Position numbers and translations under genes: made by a program. From Fimenecus sp045593645 (GTDB lineage Bacteria > Bacillota > Clostridia > Oscillospirales > Acutalibacteraceae): 8,468 nt of DNA. Under the pieces are notes generated by a model. That model saw only the letters and a program-made list of their open reading frames with translations. It did no database searches and was not told the origin of the DNA. The number at the start of each line of letters is the position of its first letter. Position 1 is the stretch's first letter. Location: NCBI GenBank assembly GCA_045593645.1, contig JAZNWZ010000112.1, positions 1 to 8,468 of the forward strand, written 5' to 3'. Below, piece by piece: positions 1-7,668 of the stretch.

Positions 1-99
1 ATTATGGAAAGTTTTATGGACCATATCACTGTCAGGTCGAAGGTAGGCAAAGGCACAACAGTTACCCTTTACAAAAGAATAAATGGTCGTAGAATATGA
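1..99 (+). CDS. spoIIAB: Anti-sigma-F factor SpoIIAB, C-terminal end (partial)
   Basis: Only the last 32 codons are in the window; the gene is open at its 5' end. The reading frame from base 1 ends at TGA 97-99 and contains IMESFMD, a stretch of basic and hydrophobic residues, and KGTTVTLYKR. This matches from memory the end of SpoIIAB of Bacillus subtilis (TIMENFMD ... GTTIRLTK), the last part of its GHKL ATPase/kinase fold. SpoIIAB binds and inhibits sigma-F in the predivisional cell and mother cell and phosphorylates SpoIIAA. The stop codon overlaps the sigF start as ATGA, the conserved spoIIAB-spoIIAC arrangement, which supports the assignment despite the short fragment. Confidence 0.85.
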   Translation: MMESFMDHITVRSKVGKGTTVTLYKRINGRRI

Positions 100-749
100 C
101 AAGGGACGAGCTAATTCTCAATAATTTAGGACTTGTGGGCAGTTGTGCTTCTCGTTTTATGGGAAAAGGTGTTGAATATGATGATTTATACTCATCAGGG
201 TGCATTGGTCTTATTAAAGCAGCAGACCGATTTGACGAAAATCTTGGCTTCGCTTTTTCAACCTATGCAGTACCATCAATTCTTGGTGAAATCAAACGGG
301 TTTTTCGAGATGGTGGGGCAATCAAGGTAAGTCGCTCTTTAAAAGAAAAGGCTCGGTTACTTTTAACCTACAAAGAAAAACTTGAAAAAGAATTAGGTGT
401 TGAGCCTACCTTAAGTGAATTGGCAGAAATAATGGAAATATCAGTAGAAGAGGTTGCCCAGCTTATTAGCATAACTCAACCTATTGTTTCTCTAACTGTT
501 GATGACGATAATGAAGAAAAACAGATGGATATTAAAGCAGAGGACGAATACTCACCTATTGACGACAAGTTATCACTTGAAAAAGTGTTAAGTGAATTAA
601 ACGAAAAGGACAGGCAGATTATAGATTTACGATTTTACAAGTGCTATACACAGACGAAAACTGCAGAAATACTTGGTGTTTCTCAGGTGCAAATTTCTCG
701 TAGAGAAAAAGCAATACTATCTGATATGCGACGAAAACTCATAAGTTGA
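96..749 (+). CDS. sigF: Forespore RNA polymerase sigma factor SigF (SpoIIAC)
   Basis: A 217-residue sigma-70 family protein that directs early forespore transcription. Region 2 is at about residues 28-82: DDLYSSGCIGLIKAADRFD (2.2), FSTYAVPSILGEIKR (2.3) and KVSRSLKE (2.4). Region 3 follows to about 135, and region 4 covers 155-215, with a helix-turn-helix at 184-205 (GVSQVQISRREK). The motifs GEIKR, KVSRSLKE and SQVQISR are typical of SigF/SigG, and the SpoIIAB gene directly upstream points to SigF. B. subtilis SigF is about 255 residues; this protein lacks roughly the first 33. The short form is not an annotation error, because an in-frame TAG lies at 90-92, two codons before the ATG. There is no good Shine-Dalgarno site, so translation probably depends on coupling to spoIIAB through the ATGA overlap. 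Confidence 0.93.
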   Translation: MTRDELILNNLGLVGSCASRFMGKGVEYDDLYSSGCIGLIKAADRFDENLGFAFSTYAVPSILGEIKRVFRDGGAIKVSRSLKEKARLLLTYKEKLEKELGVEPTLSELAEIMEISVEEVAQLISITQPIVSLTVDDDNEEKQMDIKAEDEYSPIDDKLSLEKVLSELNEKDRQIIDLRFYKCYTQTKTAEILGVSQVQISRREKAILSDMRRKLIS

Positions 750-773
750 TATTTTTATAGTTTTGTGATAGAA

Positions 774-779
774 TATAAT
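774..779 (+). promoter_or_regulatory. Possible -10 element upstream of the lipoprotein gene
   Basis: TATAAT is a perfect sigma-A -10 match in the sigF-lipoprotein gap, 26 nt before the chosen ATG. The only good -35 candidate (TTGATA, 746-751) is 22 bp away, too far for a normal promoter, and there is no TGn extension. It could be a weak internal promoter or chance in AT-rich DNA. The octamer AATATAAT (772-779) also resembles a sigma-E -10, but no matching -35 was found. Confidence 0.25.
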
Positions 780-804
780 GAATATTTATTTACGGAGAGA
801 AATT

Positions 805-3009
805 ATGAAAAAATCTCGTACATATTTAATAAAAATTCTATCACTTGTTTTTGCACTTTGCTTTTTACTTTCTTCTTGTGCAACATCTGTTGACACCTTA
901 AGAGTTAAGTATGCAGAGTTTAAGTCAGTTACGCCAACTTATTCAGGTGATGGCTATCACAAGCTTGATGGTACAACATACAAAACAATATGCAAATCAG
1001 GTCTTATTGAGCTTTTATTTGACACCAAGACAAAGACGATTGCAATTCGTGATACAAATACTGATATGATTTGGGCAACACTTCCTTCAACATCAGTTAA
1101 AAAAGAAATTGCAAGCAGTGCCGTTGAAATTAAGCTTTCTAATGGTGGTGACACAGTTTACACTCTTAACTCTCAAGATAACGCTGTAAACTTTGGCAAT
1201 GTTGAAGCAACTACCTCAGAAAAAGCTGTTACTGTTAAATACTCAATAGCTCTTGATGCTGAAACAGGCAAAAAGAATGTAGCAGACCTTGAAAACAAAG
1301 AAATTCGTGCTGACGTTACTGTTGTTTATGCTCTTAAAGACGGTGCTCTTTATGTAAATATGAGTATGAACAATGTTTCATTGCCTGAAGGTGTTTATAT
1401 TGAAAATGTCAGTCTTTTAAACAACTTTGGTGCTTATGAAACAAGTGGCGAAAACGATTATATTTTTGTTCCTGATGGCAGTGGTGCTCTTATTATGACC
1501 GGTGTTGAAGACGACAACTTCTCACCAGTTAGCCTTTCTGTTTACGGCAACAACGGTGCAGTAAAAACTGTCAGTGATAAGTCAAACTGTGTTGTTGGTG
1601 CTTTTGGTATGAAGCGTGATGAAAGTGCATTCCTTTGCATTGTTGAAAATGGTGATACAATTGCAAAAATTAACGCTTTTAGAAACGACGAAGAAAATCT
1701 TAACAGTGTTTATGCAAGCTTTAACACAACAGACATTCATTTAGAGCAAGCAAAAAACAAGGTTGCTAAAACTTATGGTTATGAATATGCAAATGAAATT
1801 ACTCTTTGCTATAGATTTTTATCAGGAAAATCTGCAACATATTCAGGAATGGCAACTGCACTTCGTGAGAATTTAATCAGAAACTCTGTTCTTTCATCAA
1901 AAACTGTTGATGTTTCTGGCAAGAGTATTCCACTTGTTGTTGCGCTTCAAGGTGGATATGTTGACAGCGACAATGACTATATTACCCTTTCAACTTATGA
2001 CCAAGCTCTTTCACTTATGACTTTGTTAAAGGCAAAGGGTATTAACAACTCTTATCTTCGTTATAACGGAATTACGAAGAATGCAAACAACGGCAGTCTT
2101 AACGATTACGATAATTTTGCAAAATCACTTGGTAGTGCAAAGGATTTTCAAAAGCTTTATTCTTACCTTTCAAGCCAAACAATTTCACTGTTTATTGATA
2201 CAGATATTTTAACCTTTAAATACAAGTCTTCGCAAACAGCCAAAAATGTTGTTGGTGATAAGCAAAAATTATCACTTGATAGCTCTGCATTCCCTAAGCC
2301 TACAACAAATCAAGGCTTACTCAGATTATCTTTATTTGAAAACAGAGTTGAGAATATTCTTAAAGCAAGTGAAAATATGAGCTTTGACGGATATGCTTTA
2401 AATGATTTAGGCAGTTATCTCTACTCTGATTATTCAAGTGAGTTTTTCTCAAGAGAATCTGCCAAACTTATTATTTCAACTCAAGCATCTGTTCTTTCTT
2501 CTGCAAAGCTTTTAATGGTTGACACAGGTAATATTTATGCTATTAAATCGGCAGATGTTATTTCAAATATTCCGATGTCCCCTACTGCAAATCAAGAAAG
2601 TAACGCTTATGTGGGTATTCCTTTTATTCAACTTACAATTCACGGTATTAGTGAATACAGTGCAAAGGGAATTAACACAAACGACAATATGGCAAATGCA
2701 TTCTTAAAAGCTATTGAATATGGTTGTATTCCAAGCGTTGAATGGTACTGCACAAAATACAACGACGAGTTAGATAAAAAGTACTATTACGACTCAAATA
2801 TCAACGATATTGTTGCTTACTATGAAAAAGCAAATGAGCTTTTAAGTGATATTAGAGATGCTAGAATGACATCACACTATAAGGTACAAGATGGCGTTTT
2901 TTGTACAGAATATAACAACAGTACAAAGATTTATGTGAACTACACATCTCAACCTGTCAGCGTAAATGGTGTTACAATAGACAGTATGGATTGTATGAAG
3001 ATTTCATAA
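805..3009 (+). CDS. DUF5696-type extracytoplasmic lipoprotein
   Basis: A 734-residue predicted lipoprotein. The start at 805 is preferred over the in-frame ATG at 778 because GGAGAG (794-799) lies 5 nt upstream and the product then begins with a normal lipoprotein signal: MKKSR, a hydrophobic core and the lipobox LSSC, with Cys25 as the lipidated residue. The mature protein shows features I associate with DUF5696: an opening beta-rich segment with LIELLFDTKTKTIAIRD (67-83) and W90; FVPDGSGALI (221-230); LRYNG (418-422); DTDILTF (465-471); NDLGSYLYSDY (533-543); IPFIQLTIHG (605-614); and a C-terminal WYCTKYND...YYEKANELL region. The family has no established function that I know of. Its members look like glycoside-hydrolase-type barrels and are often found near sugar transporters, so a role on surface glycans is inference only. 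The gene lies 55 bp after sigF with no hairpin between them and ends at a strong terminator. It may therefore be cotranscribed with spoIIA. Confidence 0.82.
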   Translation: MKKSRTYLIKILSLVFALCFLLSSCATSVDTLRVKYAEFKSVTPTYSGDGYHKLDGTTYKTICKSGLIELLFDTKTKTIAIRDTNTDMIWATLPSTSVKKEIASSAVEIKLSNGGDTVYTLNSQDNAVNFGNVEATTSEKAVTVKYSIALDAETGKKNVADLENKEIRADVTVVYALKDGALYVNMSMNNVSLPEGVYIENVSLLNNFGAYETSGENDYIFVPDGSGALIMTGVEDDNFSPVSLSVYGNNGAVKTVSDKSNCVVGAFGMKRDESAFLCIVENGDTIAKINAFRNDEENLNSVYASFNTTDIHLEQAKNKVAKTYGYEYANEITLCYRFLSGKSATYSGMATALRENLIRNSVLSSKTVDVSGKSIPLVVALQGGYVDSDNDYITLSTYDQALSLMTLLKAKGINNSYLRYNGITKNANNGSLNDYDNFAKSLGSAKDFQKLYSYLSSQTISLFIDTDILTFKYKSSQTAKNVVGDKQKLSLDSSAFPKPTTNQGLLRLSLFENRVENILKASENMSFDGYALNDLGSYLYSDYSSEFFSRESAKLIISTQASVLSSAKLLMVDTGNIYAIKSADVISNIPMSPTANQESNAYVGIPFIQLTIHGISEYSAKGINTNDNMANAFLKAIEYGCIPSVEWYCTKYNDELDKKYYYDSNINDIVAYYEKANELLSDIRDARMTSHYKVQDGVFCTEYNNSTKIYVNYTSQPVSVNGVTIDSMDCMKIS

Positions 3010-3018
3010 CAAAAATAA

Positions 3019-3052
3019 AACCTCGTAGAGATTTCTACGAGGTTATTTTTTT
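3019..3052. terminator. Bidirectional rho-independent terminator between convergent genes
   Basis: A perfect 11-bp stem (AACCTCGTAGA at 3019-3029, TCTACGAGGTT at 3034-3044) with a 4-nt GATT loop is followed on the plus strand by A and seven T (3046-3052). On the minus strand the hairpin is followed by TTTTATTTTTG (reverse complement of 3010-3020), so it can end transcripts from both sides. It lies 9 bp after the lipoprotein stop, and its plus-strand T-tract overlaps the TAA of the convergent PASTA protein gene (3051-3053). Confidence 0.93.
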
Positions 3053-4736
3053 ATTCAAATATTGATGGAATATCAAAGATACCTGATTGAGTTTCAACTT
3101 CGTCCCAAACCTCAATTGTAACTGTGCTACCCTTTTCAACAACTGAGCCTTCTTTAGGCTTTATATAGGCTACTGTGCCTGCTTCAGCATCACCATTGTT
3201 AGTAACATAAACAACATTTACCTTAAAGCCTTTATATTCTAACTCTTCACGAGCTATTTTTTCGCTCCAGCCTCTAACATCAGGAATAGATTCAGTTTCA
3301 GGTCCTAAGCTTACTATGAAAATAATTTCTGTTCCTGTAGGAACCTCTGTACCAGGTTTAAGACTTTGACTAATTATTCTGTCTTTTTCAACGGTACTGT
3401 TAAATTCATATTTTGCTCTGATTTTATATCTTTGGCTTTGACCTGTATTCATAGAAACTTCGTTATAATTAAGTCCTACAAAATTGATTACCTTAAACAT
3501 TTCAACATCTTCAGGTGTTGTTGTGTTCTCTTCATTTGGCTCACCTTTTAACCATTTTTCTACTGCAGCAAAGCCTTTTACTGTATCACTGCCATAATGA
3601 ACCATAATGTGTTTGTTGTAGAATAAAATTCCTGCAAAAAGAATAAGTCCTACACCTAAGCTTATTAAAAATGCAATTAAAGCAGCGTTTGCATTTTGCT
3701 TTTCATCTTCATTTTCTTCAGCAAGAACTGTTGCTTGAGTTTTAATTGGTGTTGCAGTTCTTATGGTTTCGCTTGTTGCAACTGTTCTTACAACAGGTGC
3801 AGAAAGTCCTTTTACAAGCGCTTCAATGTCTTTTGTTCTGCTTTCAGGATTAACTTGTAAGCCGTTTATAAGAGCTTTTACTACATATTCAGGAATTGTG
3901 TCAGGCATTGGCAAATTCTCACCGTCTGCACGATAAAGCACGCCAAGGGGCACTATACCTGAAAGTGCACGATAAAGTACTGCACAAAAGCCATAAACAT
4001 CAGTCCAGTTGCCTTCAGTATATGTGCAATCATATTGTTCAATAGCCGAATAGCCTTCAACAAGCTCTGCTTGGAACTGTGTACCTTCAAGTCTTGTTTC
4101 TGCAATAGAAAAGCCTGTAAGTCTTAACTTGCCATCACGACCAATTAAAAGATTATCAGGATTTACTGCATAGTGTGCAACACCTAAATTATGCAAGGTT
4201 GAAAGGGCAGAAAGCACAGGCATAAAGAGAATTTTTGCTTTATCCCAATTAAGAATTCCTGACTTGCTTTTATTCAAGAACTCGTTTAAAGATATACTTT
4301 CAATATATTCACTAACTGCATAAACTGTGTTATTTTCTTGAATAATATCAACAACCGTAACAAGAGCAGAAACGCCACGAACACGAGAAAGCTTTTCCCA
4401 CAGTCCAAAGAATTTTTCTAAGTACTCAACGTATAACTCTTCATACCCTGCTTTGATTTTAACCTCTTTAGCGTTGTGTCCACGCTCTACCATTTCTTCA
4501 GGTAAAAACTCACGAATTACAACAGGCGTTTTTCTATCTATGTCATAAGATACATATGAAACGCCTTCGCTGTTTGAAGAGATTACTCTACCTACAATAT
4601 ACTTGTTACCAACAGATGTTTTAAGTGGTAAATATGGAGAAGGTTGTGGTGCTTGTGATAAATCACCACATCTTGCACATTGTTTGTTTTCGTTTAATTC
4701 TCCCATACAATTCATACAAAGATTCTCAATATTCAT
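3051..4736 (-). CDS. Zinc-ribbon / pseudokinase / transmembrane / PASTA-repeat protein
   Basis: A 561-residue membrane protein laid out like clostridial PASTA Ser/Thr kinases. Residues 7-23 form a Cys4 zinc ribbon (C7, C10, C20, C23). Residues about 45-312 are a kinase-like domain that retains the family motifs REFLPE (75-80), GYSAIEQY (228-235) and WTDVYGFCAVLYRALSG (244-260). Its catalytic residues are gone: the glycine loop reads SSNSEG instead of a GEGGFG-like sequence, the VAIK lysine is Arg75, HRD reads HYA (188-190) and DFG reads GFS (208-210); only D194-N195 of the catalytic loop remain. One membrane helix follows (about 350-373), then an external part with two PASTA-like repeats (about 413-478 and 482-546; PDVRGW, KPGTEVPTGTEI, KPKEGSVVEKGSTV). 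By homology the PASTA part would sense muropeptides or lipid II outside the cell. Phosphotransfer appears unlikely, so a scaffold or regulatory role is inferred. GAGAGGAG (4744-4751) lies 7 nt before the ATG. The gene has its own promoter. Confidence 0.88.
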   Translation of the reverse strand: MNIENLCMNCMGELNENKQCARCGDLSQAPQPSPYLPLKTSVGNKYIVGRVISSNSEGVSYVSYDIDRKTPVVIREFLPEEMVERGHNAKEVKIKAGYEELYVEYLEKFFGLWEKLSRVRGVSALVTVVDIIQENNTVYAVSEYIESISLNEFLNKSKSGILNWDKAKILFMPVLSALSTLHNLGVAHYAVNPDNLLIGRDGKLRLTGFSIAETRLEGTQFQAELVEGYSAIEQYDCTYTEGNWTDVYGFCAVLYRALSGIVPLGVLYRADGENLPMPDTIPEYVVKALINGLQVNPESRTKDIEALVKGLSAPVVRTVATSETIRTATPIKTQATVLAEENEDEKQNANAALIAFLISLGVGLILFAGILFYNKHIMVHYGSDTVKGFAAVEKWLKGEPNEENTTTPEDVEMFKVINFVGLNYNEVSMNTGQSQRYKIRAKYEFNSTVEKDRIISQSLKPGTEVPTGTEIIFIVSLGPETESIPDVRGWSEKIAREELEYKGFKVNVVYVTNNGDAEAGTVAYIKPKEGSVVEKGSTVTIEVWDEVETQSGIFDIPSIFE

Positions 4737-4767
4737 TATTCCACTCCTCTCGTTGTATTCTAATAAT

Positions 4768-4797
4768 AATATAACAAAGATTTATGATTAAAGTCAA
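4768..4797 (-). promoter_or_regulatory. Sigma-A-type promoter of the PASTA pseudokinase gene
   Basis: Read on the minus strand, TTGACT (4797-4792, 5/6 match to TTGACA) is followed after 18 bp by TATATT (4773-4768, 5/6 match to TATAAT). The -10 is about 31 nt upstream of the ATG at 4736, leaving room for the Shine-Dalgarno site at 4744-4751. It sits in the 78-bp gap after the oxidoreductase gene, where I see no terminator, so readthrough from the upstream operon may add to this promoter. Confidence 0.7.
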
Positions 4798-4814
4798 TTT
4801 ACAAATTTATTACA

Positions 4815-6410
4815 TTATGTTTCGTCGTTTAAAACTGCTTCTGCACATTTTACACCATCAACTGCAGCAGAAACAATGCCACCTGCATAGCCTGCACCCT
4901 CACCACAAGGGTAAAGTCCACGAATATTGGTTTGATAAAACTCATCACGAAGAATTCGCACAGGAGACGAGCTACGAGTTTCAGGAGCAGTTAATACTGC
5001 ATCATTCATAGCAAAGCCTTTAAGCTTTTTATCCATTTGCACAAGTGCATCTCTCATTGTGTTTACAACCTTTTGTGGCAAGCAAAGCGAAATATCACTC
5101 ATCTCTACACCAGTTGGGAATGATGGCTTAACTGTGCCTAATCTTGTAGATTTTTCACCTTTAAGGAAATCACCTACAAGTTGTGCAGGTGCAGTATAAT
5201 TATTGCCACCCATTTTAAATGCCTTTTGCTCAATTTTTCTTTGAAGCTCGAAGCCTGAAAGCACATGCTCACTTGGGAAATCTGCAGGCTCAACTCCGAC
5301 TAAAATTGCAGAGTTTGCATTTTCTTTATCACGAGCATATTCGCTCATTCCGTTTGTTACAACTCCACCCTCTTCACTTGATGCACAAACAACTGTGCCA
5401 CCTGGGCACATACAAAATGTATATGCACCTCTGCCGTGTGGTGGATGGCAAGCAAGCTTGTAATCGGCTGCACGAAGGTTAGGATGGTTTTTATATTCAC
5501 CATATTGCACCGTATTGATAAACTCTTGTGGATGCTCAATACGAGCACCTACTGAAAATGGCTTTTGCATCATATTGATGCCCTTGCTATAAAGCATTTC
5601 AATAGTATCTCTTGCACTATGACCTATTGATAGAATAAGAGCATCTGTTTCAAAGTCTTTTTCTTTGCCAAATTTATCTTTTACTGTTATTCCGTGAATA
5701 AAATTGTTAGCAACAATAATATTTACAAGTTGAGTATCAAAAAGCACTGTGCCACCCAACTCAATAATCTCTTCACGAATAGCTTTTACAACATTTTTAA
5801 GCTTATCTGTGCCTATGTGTGGCTTTGCATTTACTAAAATGTCTTCAGGTGCACCGTGATTTACAAACTCTTCGAAAACGAAACGACAACGACTATCCTT
5901 AATACCCGTTGTAAGCTTACCGTCAGAAAAAGTGCCTGCGCCACCCTCACCGTATTGTATGTTTGAATTTTCATTTAATATTCTGTTGTTCCAGAAATTA
6001 TTTACATCATCTGTGCGAGTATCAATATCGCTACCACGCTCAATAATTATTGGGCAATAGCCACAACGAGCAAGAATAAGTCCTGCAAACATACCTGCAG
6101 GTCCAAAACCTGCAATAACAGGTGGAAGCTTGCTATTGCGCTTTGTTTCAGGATAAGTATATTTATACTTTTCACACACTCTTACACGAGTTGAATCAAG
6201 CCCCATTGCAATTTTTTCTTCGTCCCCATTAACAGTAACATCAACTGTATAAACAAACTTGACATCACCTTTTCGGCAGTCTACGTTTCTCTTATATATT
6301 TCTGTTTTCAGAATACGCTTTTTTTCAATTTTAAGCACCTTGGCAACAGAATTTTCAATGTCTGAAAATTCACAGTCAAGGTCAAGTTTTATTTCACTGA
6401 CTCTAAGCAT
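4815..6410 (-). CDS. FAD-dependent oxidoreductase of the COG2509 type
   Basis: A 531-residue putative flavoprotein, close to the usual length of this family. Residues 1-90 form an N-terminal domain with the family-like segment NVDCRKGDVKFVYTVDV (42-58). A Rossmann dinucleotide-binding motif follows (GFGPAG, 101-106, with E124 closing the second strand). Further family signatures are QYGEGGAGTFSDGKL (152-166), the cysteine-rich TFCMCPGG (331-338), and the C-terminal FAD motif PCGEGAGYAGGI (501-512). I know of no settled substrate for this family, so the assignment is to family only. AAAGGA (6417-6422) lies 6 nt before the ATG, inside the end of the upstream flavoprotein gene. The two reading frames overlap by 8 nt (ATGCTTAG), which implies joint expression. 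Confidence 0.87.
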   Translation of the reverse strand: MLRVSEIKLDLDCEFSDIENSVAKVLKIEKKRILKTEIYKRNVDCRKGDVKFVYTVDVTVNGDEEKIAMGLDSTRVRVCEKYKYTYPETKRNSKLPPVIAGFGPAGMFAGLILARCGYCPIIIERGSDIDTRTDDVNNFWNNRILNENSNIQYGEGGAGTFSDGKLTTGIKDSRCRFVFEEFVNHGAPEDILVNAKPHIGTDKLKNVVKAIREEIIELGGTVLFDTQLVNIIVANNFIHGITVKDKFGKEKDFETDALILSIGHSARDTIEMLYSKGINMMQKPFSVGARIEHPQEFINTVQYGEYKNHPNLRAADYKLACHPPHGRGAYTFCMCPGGTVVCASSEEGGVVTNGMSEYARDKENANSAILVGVEPADFPSEHVLSGFELQRKIEQKAFKMGGNNYTAPAQLVGDFLKGEKSTRLGTVKPSFPTGVEMSDISLCLPQKVVNTMRDALVQMDKKLKGFAMNDAVLTAPETRSSSPVRILRDEFYQTNIRGLYPCGEGAGYAGGIVSAAVDGVKCAEAVLNDET

Positions 6411-7668
6411 TGTTTATCCTTTCGGCTATTGTTGCACCTGCAAGACGACCTGATGACCAAGCCCATTGAAGATTATATCCACCACAATCTCCATCAATAT
6501 CAAGTGCCTCACCACAACAGAAAATATTAGGTACAAGCTTTGACTCCATTGTTCTGTCGTTAAACTGTGAGCAGTCAAGACCACCTGCAGTAACTTGTGC
6601 AAAGTCAAAACTACGAGAATTTTTGATTTTTATTTTCCAACATTTCATAATTCTTGCGAGAGATGCTAACTCTTTATCTGTAAGATTATTTACTCTGCCA
6701 TTTGGTGCTATTCCACACTCTTTTAAAAGAGTTATACAAAGTTGCTTATTCATTATACCAATAAGCATATTTTCACAAAGATTTGTATCAACCCTTCTTC
6801 GTGAAGCAAGATACTTTTCAATTTGCTCATAAGTAAAATCAGGGGTAACATCAAGGCAAATTGAAATATTGTTTGATGGTGATGCAGAAACAAAACGAGA
6901 CATCTGCATAATAGGAATACCTGAAAGACCATAGTCAGTAAACTGTACTTCACCATAGTTTTCCATTGTTTTTTCACCATCAATAATCAAGTCCATTTTA
7001 CAAATTGAGCGTACACCCTTTAATGCTTTTGTAAAATCCTCACAATTAAGCGAAACAAGAGCAGGCACCGGTGAAACAACCTTATGACCTAACATCTTCA
7101 TAAGCTCATATGAATCCCCATCTGTACCGTGTACCTTTGATGCCATACCACCTGAGGCTACAACCACATAGTCAAATCTGTCTTTATTATTTACAACGAT
7201 TTTCTTCATAACACCTGTGTCAATAACCTTAAGATGAACTGCACGATAATCACAAACAGTTTCTACACCTAATCTCTCACACTCAAAACGAAGTGCATCA
7301 AGAACAGAAGATGCTTGATTTGAGAGTGGATATACTCTGCCCTCATCCTCTACTCTTGTGTAAAGTCCTAAATCGTTGAAAAATTCAATATTCTTTTCAG
7401 GGGTGTATTCATTTAAAGCAAAAGTTGAAAAAGCCGTATCACCACGATAGCCTGACACAGCAGAATTCATATTTGTAAGGTTGCATCTACCGTTACCAGT
7501 AACAAGAATTTTTTTGCCAACTCTTGTAAGCTTTTCAAGTATTGTAACCTGCACTTCTTCTTTATTTTTAACGGCGTGCATAAGCTCAATTGCACAAGCA
7601 AGACCTGATGCGCCACCACCTATAACGGCAACTTTTTTCACACCCTCACTGCCTTTCAAGGTATTCAT
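6403..7668 (-). CDS. HI0933/BaiN-like NAD(P)/FAD-dependent flavoprotein
   Basis: A putative flavoprotein of 421 residues as drawn. The N-terminal FAD-binding motif is VAVIGGGASGL (13-23), followed by the HI0933-family signature GKKILVTGNGRCNLTN (51-66), an ASGG motif (171-174), and the C-terminal VTAGGLDCSQF (359-369) and GEALDIDGDCGGYNLQWAW (386-404). Relatives are annotated as HI0933-like, YhiN, aminoacetone oxidase-like or BaiN (implicated in bile-acid dehydroxylation in Clostridium scindens); the substrate here cannot be read from sequence. The start is uncertain. ATG 7668 lacks a clear Shine-Dalgarno site and overlaps the upstream regulator by 23 nt. GTG at 7641 would give a family-like start MKKVAVIGGG just after the regulator's stop, with AAAGG about 10 nt upstream. 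Either start suggests translational coupling. Confidence 0.88.
   Translation of the reverse strand: MNTLKGSEGVKKVAVIGGGASGLACAIELMHAVKNKEEVQVTILEKLTRVGKKILVTGNGRCNLTNMNSAVSGYRGDTAFSTFALNEYTPEKNIEFFNDLGLYTRVEDEGRVYPLSNQASSVLDALRFECERLGVETVCDYRAVHLKVIDTGVMKKIVVNNKDRFDYVVVASGGMASKVHGTDGDSYELMKMLGHKVVSPVPALVSLNCEDFTKALKGVRSICKMDLIIDGEKTMENYGEVQFTDYGLSGIPIMQMSRFVSASPSNNISICLDVTPDFTYEQIEKYLASRRRVDTNLCENMLIGIMNKQLCITLLKECGIAPNGRVNNLTDKELASLARIMKCWKIKIKNSRSFDFAQVTAGGLDCSQFNDRTMESKLVPNIFCCGEALDIDGDCGGYNLQWAWSSGRLAGATIAERINNA

Noticed and set aside
773..787. AT-only dyad AATAT...ATATT after sigF as a possible terminator
   Set aside because: The stem is five A-T pairs with no GC content and no following T-tract, so it should not terminate transcription.
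778..804. Upstream in-frame ATG at 778 as the start of the lipoprotein gene
   Set aside because: It would add nine residues before the signal peptide and has no ribosome binding site; the ATG at 805 has GGAGAG at proper spacing and gives a normal lipoprotein signal.
2519..2707. Short plus-strand frame inside the lipoprotein gene
   Set aside because: It is out of frame within a convincing family member, with no start signal of its own.
4784..5011. Open frames on the plus strand across the minus-strand genes (for example 4784-5011, 5219-5482, 7481-7750)
   Set aside because: They are antisense to long, clearly recognisable protein genes, have no ribosome binding sites or family motifs, and have low-complexity His/Leu-rich products typical of shadow frames.
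6089..6110. Palindromic ACCTGCAGGT near 6091
   Set aside because: It lies inside the COG2509 coding region and is explained by the codons; it is a single short palindrome with no repeat or regulatory context.
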